7,647 nt of DNA, taken from assembly GCA_014763905.1 (NCBI GenBank), contig JACXUN010000070.1, positions 1-7,647 on the forward strand, read 5' to 3'. A program made the position numbers and the translations under genes. Origin of the DNA: Campylobacterales bacterium (GTDB lineage Bacteria > Campylobacterota > Campylobacteria > Campylobacterales > Sulfurovaceae). Shown one piece after another: positions 1 to 6,702 of this stretch (position 1 is its first letter; every line of letters begins with the position of its first letter). The notes under the pieces were generated by a model, which did no database searches, had not been told where the DNA came from, and saw nothing but the letters and a program-made list of their open reading frames with translations.

Positions 1-120
1 TATGATATTGACAACGGCAATGAGGAGACCCTTGTAACACTCCAAAAGCTCTATGAATCCAAAGTAATACTGGACAATGAGATCAAAGCTAAAAACATTG
101 CCTTGAATTCTATTGCATAA
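1..120 (+). CDS. C-terminal end of an unidentified protein (5' truncated by window edge)
   Basis: Frame 1 is open from the first base and reads 39 codons to a TAA at 118-120. The peptide starts YDIDNGNEETLV and ends KNIALNSIA. It is polar, predicted helical, and has the heptad-like spacing of a coiled coil. Such a tail would fit the last helix of a TolC-type outer membrane efflux protein, but the fragment is too short to decide and no family is claimed. The next gene starts 88 bases downstream behind its own promoter, so the two are probably separate transcription units. No convincing terminator hairpin was seen after the stop, only a run of seven T around 141-147. Confidence 0.5.
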   Translation, partial: YDIDNGNEETLVTLQKLYESKVILDNEIKAKNIALNSIA

Positions 121-175
121 TCAAAGTTTAATTTTAACCATTTTTTTCTAAATCTACTCATAACCTGAATAGCGT

Positions 176-181
176 TATAAT
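176..181 (+). promoter_or_regulatory. -10 promoter element of ppk2
   Basis: A perfect TATAAT lies 27 bases before the ppk2 start codon and would start the transcript near 187-189, just ahead of the ribosome binding site. No good -35 hexamer is visible. T-rich tracts upstream (around 125-150) match the usual Campylobacterota sigma-70 promoter pattern. The assignment rests on motif and position only. Confidence 0.6.
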
Positions 182-208
182 CGACAAAAAAAGAGGAGTC
201 TCCCCTTT

Positions 209-1075
209 ATGAACGAAGCCGCGTTACACCGAAAGATTAAAGAACTTGAAGCCGAAAACGAAGCCCTCAGAAATGAGCAGAGTGAAGCATATGCCATGTA
301 TAGAGAGGTTAAAGAGCTTGAACCCTATCAAGCCGAGATGATTAAACTGCAAAAACATATCGAACGCAATAATAAAAAATTGATTATTCTCTTTGAAGGG
401 CGTGATGCCGCCGGAAAAGGAACCCTCATCGGAACCATTACCCGTTATATGAATCCCAAACACTATCGCACGGTTGCACTGGGTAAACCGACCCATGAAC
501 AGAAGACACAGTGGTATTTCCAACGCTATGTCAACCATTTCCCTTCGGCAGGGGAGATTATACTCTATGATCGAAGCTGGTACAATCGTGCCATGGTAGA
601 GCCGGTATTTGGCTTCTGTACCCCCGAAGAGCATGAGCGATTTATGCAAGATGTGATCGGGTTTGAGCAGTCATTAACGCATCATGATGTGGTACTGATC
701 AAACTCTATCTGAGCGTGCGTAAATCGGTTCAATCGTCACGATTTGAAAAGCGTCGTACCGATCCGTTGCGTTCATGGAAATTGAGTGAGGTGGACTTGC
801 AGGCACAAGCCTATTGGGATAAATTTACCCAGATGAAATATAAAATGTTAACCCAAACCCATCACAATGAGGGGAAGTGGCATGTAGTACGCTCCAATGA
901 CCGGCACCTTGCCCGTATCGAAGCAATGAAGTTGATACTCAACCATTTTGATTATGAAGATCGGGATAAGAGTCTCTCTTTTGAAGCGGATGACACCATT
1001 ATCATTCCTATCGATGAAGAACTCTCGATGATGAGAAAGACTCGAGCCGATCTATTTAAAGACGAGATGAGTTAA
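209..1075 (+). CDS. ppk2: PPK2-family polyphosphate kinase / polyphosphate:nucleotide phosphotransferase
   Basis: This 288-residue cytoplasmic enzyme should transfer phosphate between polyphosphate and nucleoside di- or monophosphates. Visible family hallmarks are the Walker A loop FEGRDAAGKGT (residues 62-72), the Walker B-type YDRSWYNRA segment (120-128) and the arginine-rich lid (SRFEKRRTDP, 177-186) followed by SWKLSEVD (189-196). The length is normal for a single-domain PPK2. Residues 1-55 are a charged helical lead-in (KELEAENEAL) that could form a coiled coil. The ATG at 209 is chosen because AAGAGGAG (191-198) sits 10 bases upstream. The gene stands alone behind its own promoter and converges on the rim operon. 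Motifs resemble class I (ADP to ATP/GTP), but the class cannot be fixed by eye, so the preferred nucleotide is open. Confidence 0.93.
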   Translation: MNEAALHRKIKELEAENEALRNEQSEAYAMYREVKELEPYQAEMIKLQKHIERNNKKLIILFEGRDAAGKGTLIGTITRYMNPKHYRTVALGKPTHEQKTQWYFQRYVNHFPSAGEIILYDRSWYNRAMVEPVFGFCTPEEHERFMQDVIGFEQSLTHHDVVLIKLYLSVRKSVQSSRFEKRRTDPLRSWKLSEVDLQAQAYWDKFTQMKYKMLTQTHHNEGKWHVVRSNDRHLARIEAMKLILNHFDYEDRDKSLSFEADDTIIIPIDEELSMMRKTRADLFKDEMS

Positions 1076-1299
1076 TTCTCATCCAGATGCCGTCTATGTG
1101 ATATCTTCTGCACATAACTCTCTTGATAATCACGCTCATCGACATCGCTAAAGATCTCCTCATATCCCTGCTCAACCAGCATGGCATCAATGGTCTGGGC
1201 GTGGAATCCTTTGGTGTCCACATACTCCATAATCTTTTCAATCAATTCGCTGTCAATATAATTACAATAAAGCTCAAACTCAATATCGGATCGTTTCAT
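1072..1299 (-). CDS. 75-residue acidic hypothetical protein, last gene of the rim operon
   Basis: I do not recognise a family. The protein starts MKRSDIEFELYCNYID and is rich in Asp and Glu, with a basic patch (KISHRRH) near the C-terminus. There is no signal peptide or membrane segment, so it is probably a small soluble cytoplasmic protein. I chose the ATG at 1299 because GAGG lies 6 bases upstream; a second in-frame ATG at 1311 adds four residues but has no ribosome binding site. The start lies inside the end of the M42 peptidase gene (20-base overlap), which suggests translational coupling. Its stop overlaps the ppk2 stop by four bases. Reality as a gene rests on this packing and its sensible composition. 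By position it could be an accessory to the glutamate-tail enzymes, but that is only an inference. Confidence 0.72.
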   Translation of the reverse strand: MKRSDIEFELYCNYIDSELIEKIMEYVDTKGFHAQTIDAMLVEQGYEEIFSDVDERDYQESYVQKISHRRHLDEN

Positions 1300-2338
1300 T
1301 CCTTGCCTCATTTAAATAAAGTCGTTTTAAAATCTCCACAACACTCTCGATCGCACGAATCGAGGTGGTCTCTTCCACCGTATGATAACCTATGGTTGGA
1401 ATTTGAAGGGTTGCCCCCTGAATCTTGCCTTTGGTAGCGTGTACCAGCCGCCCTAACTCCGTCACACCGACTGAACCTTTGGTTCCCCGTTGTCTCATGA
1501 TATTTTTTAGATATGCGTCTTTGAAATGGTATTTGATATGTCCTTCTATAGCAAATTTTTTGATCACATTTTTGAGCGGTGAACGAAAGTAACCGTTTTC
1601 GTCACGATTACGCAATACGATATCCAGCTGCATGATATCCTCAACCGTTCGATAGGGACTGGTGTCAAGAACCAATAGTTCATTGGTTGAGATATCAAAA
1701 CGCCGAAAATACTCCAACAGAAACCGCCAACTCCGTCCTGCCTCTTCACTCGCCGTAAAAAAAGCAGTTCCCTGATATCCCAATCGATAAAGATAGAGAA
1801 TGACCGCCACCGAGATGACATTATCTAACTGAGCCGAAATCAGATTGGAGTTGACAATCAATTTATCCATAAAGGCAATCGGCGTACCGGGAAAAAGATG
1901 TTCCATCCCGTCAACGATAAAGATAATGTTATTGCGCCGCTCGCATAAAAATGCATCTTTAATGGTTCCGATCCCCAGATAGCTCCCAGACCACGGTTCG
2001 TACGCTTGCACTTTCTGATCCAAGAAACGCATTTCGAAGTTTTTGAGTAGCTCTTCCGAGTTGGAGTTTCCTAGTAGGTCGGCTTGGTTTTTAGCAATAA
2101 ACGCCGCATACTGAAACTCATTATGTCCGGTACAGATCAAGCCATGCCGATCGGCATGAGCTGAGATATATCCGCGTGTCGGATCATCTCCTTTGGCAAC
2201 GAGTACGCCGTCATAGTACTCAACCTGAACATCCATCTCCTCCAATTCCCGCATCAAAAACATAAAAAACGGATGTTCCGCTCCGACAACACTTGGTACG
2301 CGGATTAATTGTTTAAGAATATCGAAAAAGTCTTCCAT
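1280..2338 (-). CDS. M42-family metallopeptidase (glutamyl aminopeptidase / endoglucanase M-like)
   Basis: This 352-residue predicted cytosolic dizinc peptidase has every expected M42 residue: His61 and Asp63 in SAHADRHGL, bridging Asp172 in SAQLDNV, catalytic base and ligand Glu198-Glu199 in TASEEAGRS, Asp225 in LLVLDTSP, and His319 in IPTIGYHTVEE. The family is usually 340-370 residues long and forms large tetrahedral aminopeptidases that often prefer acidic N-terminal residues. One oddity is Arg64, where many members have Glu after the HxD motif. The ATG shares one base with the rimK stop (TAATG). A 10-base palindrome, TAGGCGCCTA, occupies the position of the ribosome binding site, leaving only a weak AGG, so translation probably depends on coupling to rimK. 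Next to RimK and RimB it is a plausible degrader of glutamate-rich peptides; this is inferred. A relative works in the NAGGN osmolyte system, but no NAGGN genes are present here. Confidence 0.85.
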   Translation of the reverse strand: MEDFFDILKQLIRVPSVVGAEHPFFMFLMRELEEMDVQVEYYDGVLVAKGDDPTRGYISAHADRHGLICTGHNEFQYAAFIAKNQADLLGNSNSEELLKNFEMRFLDQKVQAYEPWSGSYLGIGTIKDAFLCERRNNIIFIVDGMEHLFPGTPIAFMDKLIVNSNLISAQLDNVISVAVILYLYRLGYQGTAFFTASEEAGRSWRFLLEYFRRFDISTNELLVLDTSPYRTVEDIMQLDIVLRNRDENGYFRSPLKNVIKKFAIEGHIKYHFKDAYLKNIMRQRGTKGSVGVTELGRLVHATKGKIQGATLQIPTIGYHTVEETTSIRAIESVVEILKRLYLNEARNETIRY

Positions 2339-3249
2339 TAGGCGCCTATATTGTCCCTTTTGATTTTATTTTGAGTGTTAATGGATTCCTCAATAAAGCT
2401 CATAATCTTTCCGGCAATATCAATACCGGTTGACTTCTCTATCCCTTCCAGCCCCGGAGAGGAGTTAACCTCCATTACCAGTGGCCCGCGTTTAGAAGGA
2501 ATCATATCTACCCCGCACACATTGAGTCCCATCGCTTTGGCAGCGGCAATCGCCGTAGCACGTTCTTGACGTGTCAACTTATGTGAGCTAGCAAAGCCTC
2601 CTTGATGAAGGTTAGAACGGAAATCCCCCTCAGCTCCTTGTCGTTTCATCGCTCCGACCACTTTACCGTTGACGACAAAAGCCCGGATATCGGCTCCACC
2701 TGCCTCTTCGATAAACTCTTGTACCAAGATGTTTACCTCCATCCCGTAAAAGGCATCAAGAACCGATTTGGCAGCCTTGTTACTGTCGACCAAGACCACA
2801 CCGACACCTTGCGTCCCTTCCAATATCTTAAGAATCAACGGAGCCCCGCCGCTCAACTCTAAAACATCTTTGGAAGAAGTTTTGTTGGAGGCAAAAACCG
2901 TTTTGGGCATATCTACCCCTTTTCGGGACAAAATCTGCAGACTTCGTAACTTATCACGACTTCGTTTGATCGCTAAACTTCCTGTAACGGAAAATACATC
3001 CATCATCTCAAAGTGACGTACCATTGCCGTTCCGTAAAAAGTACGGCTGGCTCCGATTCTTGGGATAATCGCATCGGGAACCGGCAACCGTTCCCCTTTG
3101 TAACTGATCTGCAACTCCCCTTTCATAATCTCAATGGCACATTTAAGATAATCAATAACGCGGACTTCCCATCCTCTCTGCTCAGCGGCTTCAACCAAAC
3201 GTCTGGTTGAGTACAGTTTTTCATTTCGTGATAAAATATAGACTCTCAT
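2338..3249 (-). CDS. rimK: RimK, ATP-grasp alpha-L-glutamate ligase (ribosomal protein S6 modification)
   Basis: RimK ligates glutamate to the C-terminus of ribosomal protein S6 using ATP, and E. coli RimK also makes free poly-alpha-glutamate. This 303-residue protein matches E. coli RimK closely by eye along its whole length (family about 300). The N-terminal domain has [14 protein letters not shown] and the IPRIGA segment (62-67). The ATP-grasp domain has the nucleotide lysine Lys141, the loop EGTQGVGV (144-151), [13 protein letters not shown] (177-189), RSNLHQGG (211-218), and metal ligands Asp248, Glu260 and Asn262 in [11 protein letters not shown]. The C-terminus has GIDIAGKI. The ATG at 3249 has GAGGA a few bases upstream and overlaps the rimB stop by one base. 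No catalytic residue appears lost, so the enzyme should be active. The substrate in this organism is inferred. Confidence 0.95.
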   Translation of the reverse strand: MRVYILSRNEKLYSTRRLVEAAEQRGWEVRVIDYLKCAIEIMKGELQISYKGERLPVPDAIIPRIGASRTFYGTAMVRHFEMMDVFSVTGSLAIKRSRDKLRSLQILSRKGVDMPKTVFASNKTSSKDVLELSGGAPLILKILEGTQGVGVVLVDSNKAAKSVLDAFYGMEVNILVQEFIEEAGGADIRAFVVNGKVVGAMKRQGAEGDFRSNLHQGGFASSHKLTRQERATAIAAAKAMGLNVCGVDMIPSKRGPLVMEVNSSPGLEGIEKSTGIDIAGKIMSFIEESINTQNKIKRDNIGA

Positions 3250-3683
3250 TATTCCTCTTTTTTATGTGGTTTGGCTAAATATTTTTCAGATACATCGACC
3301 AAAAATCGTTTTGCCATAAATCTTCTGCCAATTAACATTGGAAACTTCATATCCGAACGGTTAGTTAAGGAGACAACCGTCTTATATATTTTACCGAAAA
3401 ACTCCACCTCGACTTTAATCGAAGGACGTTCTTGAATTATACCGTTGGAGCTTTTTACCCGTTTGATACGATGTAGCGGAAGAGTCATTGCTTTTCCGTG
3501 ATAGGCGGGATGCACCTCATCAAGCAGTTTAAAATGGACAACTCCGTTCTGCTCATCGACGCAAATATCATCACAATGCAAAGCATTGGAATCGGCTCCC
3601 GTATCAATCTTGGCATCGATATCATAGAGTTCTAAATCCAAAATTGAAATACTCTCAATACTTCCTATAATTTGCTTTTTCAT
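3249..3683 (-). CDS. rimB: RimB-like retropepsin-type protease ("ATP-dependent zinc protease" family)
   Basis: This 144-residue single-domain protein belongs to the COG4067/PF05618 family, historically called ATP-dependent zinc protease but with the look of an aspartic protease. It has [11 protein letters not shown] with the DTGA signature (Asp27 in this numbering) and a C-terminal [12 protein letters not shown] segment (112-123). Like retropepsins it has one half-site per chain, so it should act as a dimer. In Pseudomonas a family member, RimB, is encoded beside rimK and takes part in S6 tail processing. I prefer the ATG at 3683, giving MKKQIIGS, with GGTGAG 7 bases upstream. The alternative is GTG at 3695 (four residues more), which overlaps the preceding stop as GTGA but lacks a ribosome binding site. 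The stop overlaps the rimK start as TAATG. The family is clear; the RimB role is inferred from context. Confidence 0.87.
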   Translation of the reverse strand: MKKQIIGSIESISILDLELYDIDAKIDTGADSNALHCDDICVDEQNGVVHFKLLDEVHPAYHGKAMTLPLHRIKRVKSSNGIIQERPSIKVEVEFFGKIYKTVVSLTNRSDMKFPMLIGRRFMAKRFLVDVSEKYLAKPHKKEE

Positions 3684-3691
3684 TGCTTCAC

Positions 3692-4093
3692 TCACCGCTG
3701 TAACTGCTTTGAAAGATCATACAGATCACCCAGAACCCAAATCGTTTTGATTTTGTTATCTACTATCGTAAAAAACGAAGCCCCATTGTAGCGAATCTTA
3801 TTATTGGTCGCTTCAAACCCCAATAGTTTACCCCGCTGTGTCCCGCTATACCATGCTCTGGCAACCACATAGTCACCCTCTTCTACTAACAGTTCAACGG
3901 CATGATAAAGATTAGGCACTGCAGTGGTAATCATATCAAAATAGGATTCAAACTCTTTTTTTCCTTTTGTTTCTACGCCAAGAGATCCTTTAAATAGTAT
4001 ATCGTCATGCAAGAGCTTATCGATATAGGATTTATCTTGATTATTCCATAAATTTTGATAGTAACTCTGTACTATTTTTTTATGCTGGCTCAA
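3692..4093 (-). CDS. SnoaL-like / NTF2-fold protein (ester cyclase family), first gene of the rim operon
   Basis: This roughly 133-residue cytosolic protein has the SnoaL pattern: an N-terminal helix (KIVQSYYQNLWNNQD), a segment resembling the substrate pocket (FEATNNKIRYNGASFF), and strands ending in IKTIWVLGDLYDL. The NTF2-like fold has very diverse roles, both enzymatic and ligand-binding, so no reaction is assigned. I choose the TTG at 4093 because GAGGA stands 5 bases upstream. The TTG at 4105 adds four residues (MRTR) but has no ribosome binding site. The gene follows a TATAAT box about 40 bases upstream, and its stop lies just beyond the likely rimB start, so it is translated together with the rim genes. 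A SnoaL-like partner is not a standard member of rimK operons. Confidence 0.8.
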   Translation of the reverse strand: MSQHKKIVQSYYQNLWNNQDKSYIDKLLHDDILFKGSLGVETKGKKEFESYFDMITTAVPNLYHAVELLVEEGDYVVARAWYSGTQRGKLLGFEATNNKIRYNGASFFTIVDNKIKTIWVLGDLYDLSKQLQR

Positions 4094-4132
4094 CCTTGTC
4101 CTCAATATAAAAATTTGATAAAATCATCTATT

Positions 4133-4138
4133 ATTATA
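4133..4138 (-). promoter_or_regulatory. -10 promoter element of the SnoaL-rimB-rimK-M42 operon
   Basis: The - strand reads a perfect TATAAT here, about 40 bases before the TTG start of the first operon gene and downstream of the mscS-like stop codon. It gives the operon a likely promoter of its own. Since no terminator hairpin is seen after the channel gene, read-through from upstream also remains possible. Confidence 0.5.
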
Positions 4139-4173
4139 CATTGAAATAGTGCAAAAAAGGCTATATGTTTTTT

Positions 4174-5988
4174 TTATTTGTTTTTATCCTTTTTTAAGTG
4201 AATATCCAATTGAGGATTCGGTAATTCTATTCCGTTTGCTAAGAGTGTTTTATGGATCAGTATTAAGAGACTCGACTTGATTGACGGACGATATCCCTCC
4301 ACCCAAACCAGCAGATCCAACTCGATAAAACTCTCGCCCATATTTCGCATCCAGATAGTTGGTTTTTTTCCGTACACATCACGTAAAATTTTCACACTGC
4401 TTTCGTTTACCGCTTTCAACACAATCTTTTTAATCCGATCAAGATCACTTCCGTATGCCACTTTGAACGGAATATAGATTCGACGGATACGATCTTCTAA
4501 CGTCAGATTGAGTACCTCTTTATCGATCAGATCACTGTTAGGAATGATGTAGTGGGTATTGTCAATGGTACGCAGCGTGGTTGCCCGCAGACCAATATCG
4601 ACTACTTTTCCTGCCTGTTTCCCGTCGATACTGATATAGTGTCCCAGTTTGACGTTTTTTTCACTCAAAATCAAAATTCCCGCCATATAGTTTGATACCA
4701 CGCTTCGCAAAGCAAAACCAATACCGATCGACAATGCTCCGGCGATGACCGCCAAGTGTGATAGGCTTAACCCTAGTCGGGTAATGGAAAGCAGAAAAGA
4801 GAGAATCAATATAACCGTCATCCCGGCATTTGCCATCACTTTGCTGGAAATTTCACTAATATCTTTACGACGGAGATACCGCTTAATAAACTGTCGATGA
4901 TAAAGACGACCAATTATCAATCCAATCAATATGATTCCGAATGCTTCGATAATATTGCGGATCACTACCGGCTGCTCATCCACAATAAAAAGCGGCTCTT
5001 TCATATAAGCTTGAATTTCAACCGAGAGATTGGCAAACTGCTCTCGTACCATCACCACAAAATACTCCATTGGATCCAATTCTTGAGTACTGAATTTTTT
5101 GAGCAGTAGATATTTTGAACGGTAGAGATCATCCTCTTTTGAAAACTCTTTGGTACGCTGCTGTATCGTTTCAATTTTTTCCATTAGTGTTTCGGTACTG
5201 TTTTGTTGATAGGCATACAATCCGACATAGAAGAGTTGATCGATATAGTTGTGTAAATATTTATCTTTACTCTGTCTGCTTTTGAGCAGTCTTTGCTCCA
5301 ATGCAGGCGAAATGGTCTCCGAAAAGAGAAGCTCCTGTTCTTTGGCAAGGTTCAAGGCAACCAATTTAGTATCAACCTCTTTGAGCTTACGCTCTAGCGT
5401 CTCGATCTGCTCAAACGCTTGGGAAACATGAAACTCTACGCGACTCACACTCATACGCAGTGCTTGACTGCTCTCATCGAGATATTGGGTTTGGTTATGA
5501 ATCGCATCTTCGTTATTGGACTGCAGCAGTTTGTAGTAGGCAAACTGAAATTGATAGAGTCTGAGGTTCTCTTTTTGGGATTCGACAATATTTTCGATAC
5601 GTTCTTTGAGATAGACCAGTTTCTCTTGGATATGAATCTGTTTGGCTTCGATTTGGCGTTTGTCGTTATAGACCTTAGCCATCTGATTAAAAAATCCGAT
5701 AAAATCTTGATCGGTAATTTTTTGACTCTCTATTAATTTGGTATCAACGATGAGTGGTTTAAGCTGATAATGTATCATCTGTTGAAGTTTATCCAGCAGC
5801 CGTTTCTCATTGGATAAACGCTCTTTGGCGGTCTCATCTTCTGCCACCTCATTGAGTAGCTCTTGCTCAATCTGCGTATAATAAATGCCTAGCTCTGTCT
5901 TCTCCCCCTCATAAAGCTTGGTATTGATAACAGCTGATGAGAGACCCTGCACCATCAACACAATCATCACAATAATTCTCAAGCTCAT
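4174..5988 (-). CDS. MscS-family mechanosensitive ion channel with long periplasmic coiled-coil domain
   Basis: This roughly 604-residue inner-membrane channel should open under membrane tension to release solutes during hypo-osmotic shock. The N-terminus is a signal peptide (IIVMIVLMVQGLSSA). Residues about 25-335 are a Glu/Lys/Gln-rich coiled-coil periplasmic region. Membrane helices follow at about 343-363, 388-408 and the pore-lining 411-440 (GALSIGIGFALRSVVSNYMAG). Then come the MscS beta domain (IDGKQAGKVVDIGLRATTLRT, IPNSDLI) and the end motif LPNPQLDIHL. It is larger than MscS (286 residues) and smaller than MscK. The start is uncertain: AAAGGAG stands only 2 bases before the ATG at 5988 but 8 bases before an in-frame TTG at 5982, which is better spaced; a GTG at 5991 also exists. 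All give the same signal peptide core. Confidence 0.92.
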   Translation of the reverse strand: MSLRIIVMIVLMVQGLSSAVINTKLYEGEKTELGIYYTQIEQELLNEVAEDETAKERLSNEKRLLDKLQQMIHYQLKPLIVDTKLIESQKITDQDFIGFFNQMAKVYNDKRQIEAKQIHIQEKLVYLKERIENIVESQKENLRLYQFQFAYYKLLQSNNEDAIHNQTQYLDESSQALRMSVSRVEFHVSQAFEQIETLERKLKEVDTKLVALNLAKEQELLFSETISPALEQRLLKSRQSKDKYLHNYIDQLFYVGLYAYQQNSTETLMEKIETIQQRTKEFSKEDDLYRSKYLLLKKFSTQELDPMEYFVVMVREQFANLSVEIQAYMKEPLFIVDEQPVVIRNIIEAFGIILIGLIIGRLYHRQFIKRYLRRKDISEISSKVMANAGMTVILILSFLLSITRLGLSLSHLAVIAGALSIGIGFALRSVVSNYMAGILILSEKNVKLGHYISIDGKQAGKVVDIGLRATTLRTIDNTHYIIPNSDLIDKEVLNLTLEDRIRRIYIPFKVAYGSDLDRIKKIVLKAVNESSVKILRDVYGKKPTIWMRNMGESFIELDLLVWVEGYRPSIKSSLLILIHKTLLANGIELPNPQLDIHLKKDKNK

Positions 5989-6012
5989 CACTCCTTTAAG
6001 AAAATTTTAAAT

Positions 6013-6018
6013 ATTATA
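6013..6018 (-). promoter_or_regulatory. -10 promoter element of the mscS-like gene
   Basis: The - strand reads a perfect TATAAT about 25-30 bases upstream of the channel start codon, preceded by T-rich sequence. It lies in the 130-base divergent spacer between the channel gene and the SPOR lipoprotein gene. Motif and position are the only evidence. Confidence 0.55.
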
Positions 6019-6084
6019 TAAAACCAATTATGCCATAAAAAATAATTAATAGATGGACAATTTTGGATTTAAGCGAAAAGAGAG

Positions 6085-6090
6085 TAAAAT
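6085..6090 (+). promoter_or_regulatory. -10-like element of the SPOR lipoprotein gene
   Basis: TAAAAT (one mismatch to TATAAT) lies 31 bases before the ATG at 6122 in the divergent spacer. It would give a leader of about 25 bases containing GGGA (6110-6113), a weak ribosome binding site 8 bases from the start. The assignment is tentative. Confidence 0.35.
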
Positions 6091-6121
6091 CAAAATCACT
6101 TTAAATCACGGGAAAAGTTAA

Positions 6122-6565
6122 ATGCGAACAACTCACCTATGGATAAAAATCATTGTGCCGATTTTGACGCTTGTTTTATGGACGGGATGTGAAACCGGAC
6201 TCAAAAACAAAACCGCCCAAAGCGATATGAAGAATGCCGCCACAACGACAACCTTTACACCAACTACAACGACAACCGTAACACAAAAAGCCTCCTCGAG
6301 CAATCGAATCTTCTCCAACAGTGCCACGCCCGGCTACTATATTCAAGTGGGATATTTCACTACCAAGACACCGGATTCTACCTTTCTAAACCGTGTTAAG
6401 GCAACCAAGCTTCCTTATACCATTTTGGAAAAATATGACGGTAAAACGCCGTACTACCACACACTGATCGGGCCTTACACCTCCTATAACCAAGCCGATG
6501 CTGCCAAACCCAAAACCCAATCGATCACGCCAAACGGATTTGTGGTGAATGTGGTGAGACCGTAA
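6122..6565 (+). CDS. SPOR-domain lipoprotein
   Basis: This 147-residue envelope lipoprotein begins with a basic n-region and hydrophobic stretch ending in the lipobox LWTGC, so Cys23 should be lipidated after signal peptidase II cleavage. Residues 40-60 are a Thr/Ser-rich linker (TTTTFTPTTTTTVTQ) encoded by imperfect repeats. Residues about 70-146 form a SPOR domain: GYYIQVGYF is the first strand and YYHTLIGPYTSYNQADAA the second half. SPOR domains bind glycan strands stripped of stem peptides, typically at the division septum, so a role in cell division or wall remodelling is likely. The residue after Cys is Glu, which does not by itself suggest inner-membrane retention. The ATG at 6122 has a weak GGGA ribosome binding site. 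The gene is transcribed away from the channel gene, and mobile-element debris lies directly downstream. Confidence 0.88.
   Translation: MRTTHLWIKIIVPILTLVLWTGCETGLKNKTAQSDMKNAATTTTFTPTTTTTVTQKASSSNRIFSNSATPGYYIQVGYFTTKTPDSTFLNRVKATKLPYTILEKYDGKTPYYHTLIGPYTSYNQADAAKPKTQSITPNGFVVNVVRP
6242..6277 (+). repeat. short direct repeat coding the Thr-rich linker
   Basis: The 12-mer ACAACGACAACC occurs at 6242-6253 and again at 6266-6277, exactly 24 bases (8 codons) apart, inside the SPOR lipoprotein linker. The spacing keeps frame. Such simple repeats can change length by slippage, which would alter only linker length. Confidence 0.6.
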
Positions 6566-6600
6566 AAGTCTTCCTACGCACAAACTATTTTTTATACTAT

Positions 6601-6660
6601 TTCAAGTCATAGACCTCCGGCAAAGCCGGAGGCTTGAACACATGAACCGCTCAAAGCGGT
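6601..6660. repeat. paired hairpins, candidate right end of the IS200/IS605-type element
   Basis: The first hairpin has a perfect 8-bp stem, CCTCCGGC (6614-6621) with GCCGGAGG (6625-6632) around an AAA loop. Outer arms TTCAAG (6601-6606) and CTTGAA (6633-6638) extend it, with a 7-base bulge on one side. The second is ACCGCT (6646-6651) with AGCGGT (6655-6660). Both lie just beyond the tnpA stop, where IS200/IS605 elements carry the subterminal imperfect palindromes recognised by TnpA as single strands. No T-run follows on either strand, which argues against ordinary terminators. The exact cleavage site cannot be identified. Confidence 0.5.
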
Positions 6661-6678
6661 CTTTACCACCCAAAGGCG

Positions 6679-6702
6679 ACAACTCATAACAGTGAGAGTT
6701 GT
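6679..6702. repeat. 7-bp inverted repeat spanning the tnpA stop
   Basis: ACAACTC (6679-6685) pairs with GAGTTGT (6696-6702) around a 10-base loop. The repeat covers the last codons and stop of tnpA. It may be a third hairpin of the element end or simply chance; no T-run follows on the - strand. Confidence 0.3.

Noticed and set aside
121..155. Possible terminator after the first partial gene (T-run 141-147)
   Set aside because: The preceding bases give only a very weak AT stem, so a terminator cannot be supported.
224..649. 141-residue open frame on the - strand inside ppk2
   Set aside because: It lies fully antisense to a strongly recognised gene, has no family-like motifs and no supported start; it is a by-product of ppk2 codon use.
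1123..1437. 104-residue open frame on the + strand across the 75-residue gene and the end of the M42 gene
   Set aside because: It crosses two better supported genes on the opposite strand and has no recognisable sequence or ribosome binding site.
6133..6327. Val-rich hydrophobic open frame on the - strand opposite the SPOR lipoprotein
   Set aside because: The valine run is the mirror of the threonine-coding ACA/ACG/ACC repeat; the lipobox and SPOR domain on the + strand are decisive.
6614..6632. Strong GC hairpin as an intrinsic terminator of the SPOR gene
   Set aside because: No T-run follows on either strand, and position and bulged outer arms fit an IS200/IS605 end better.
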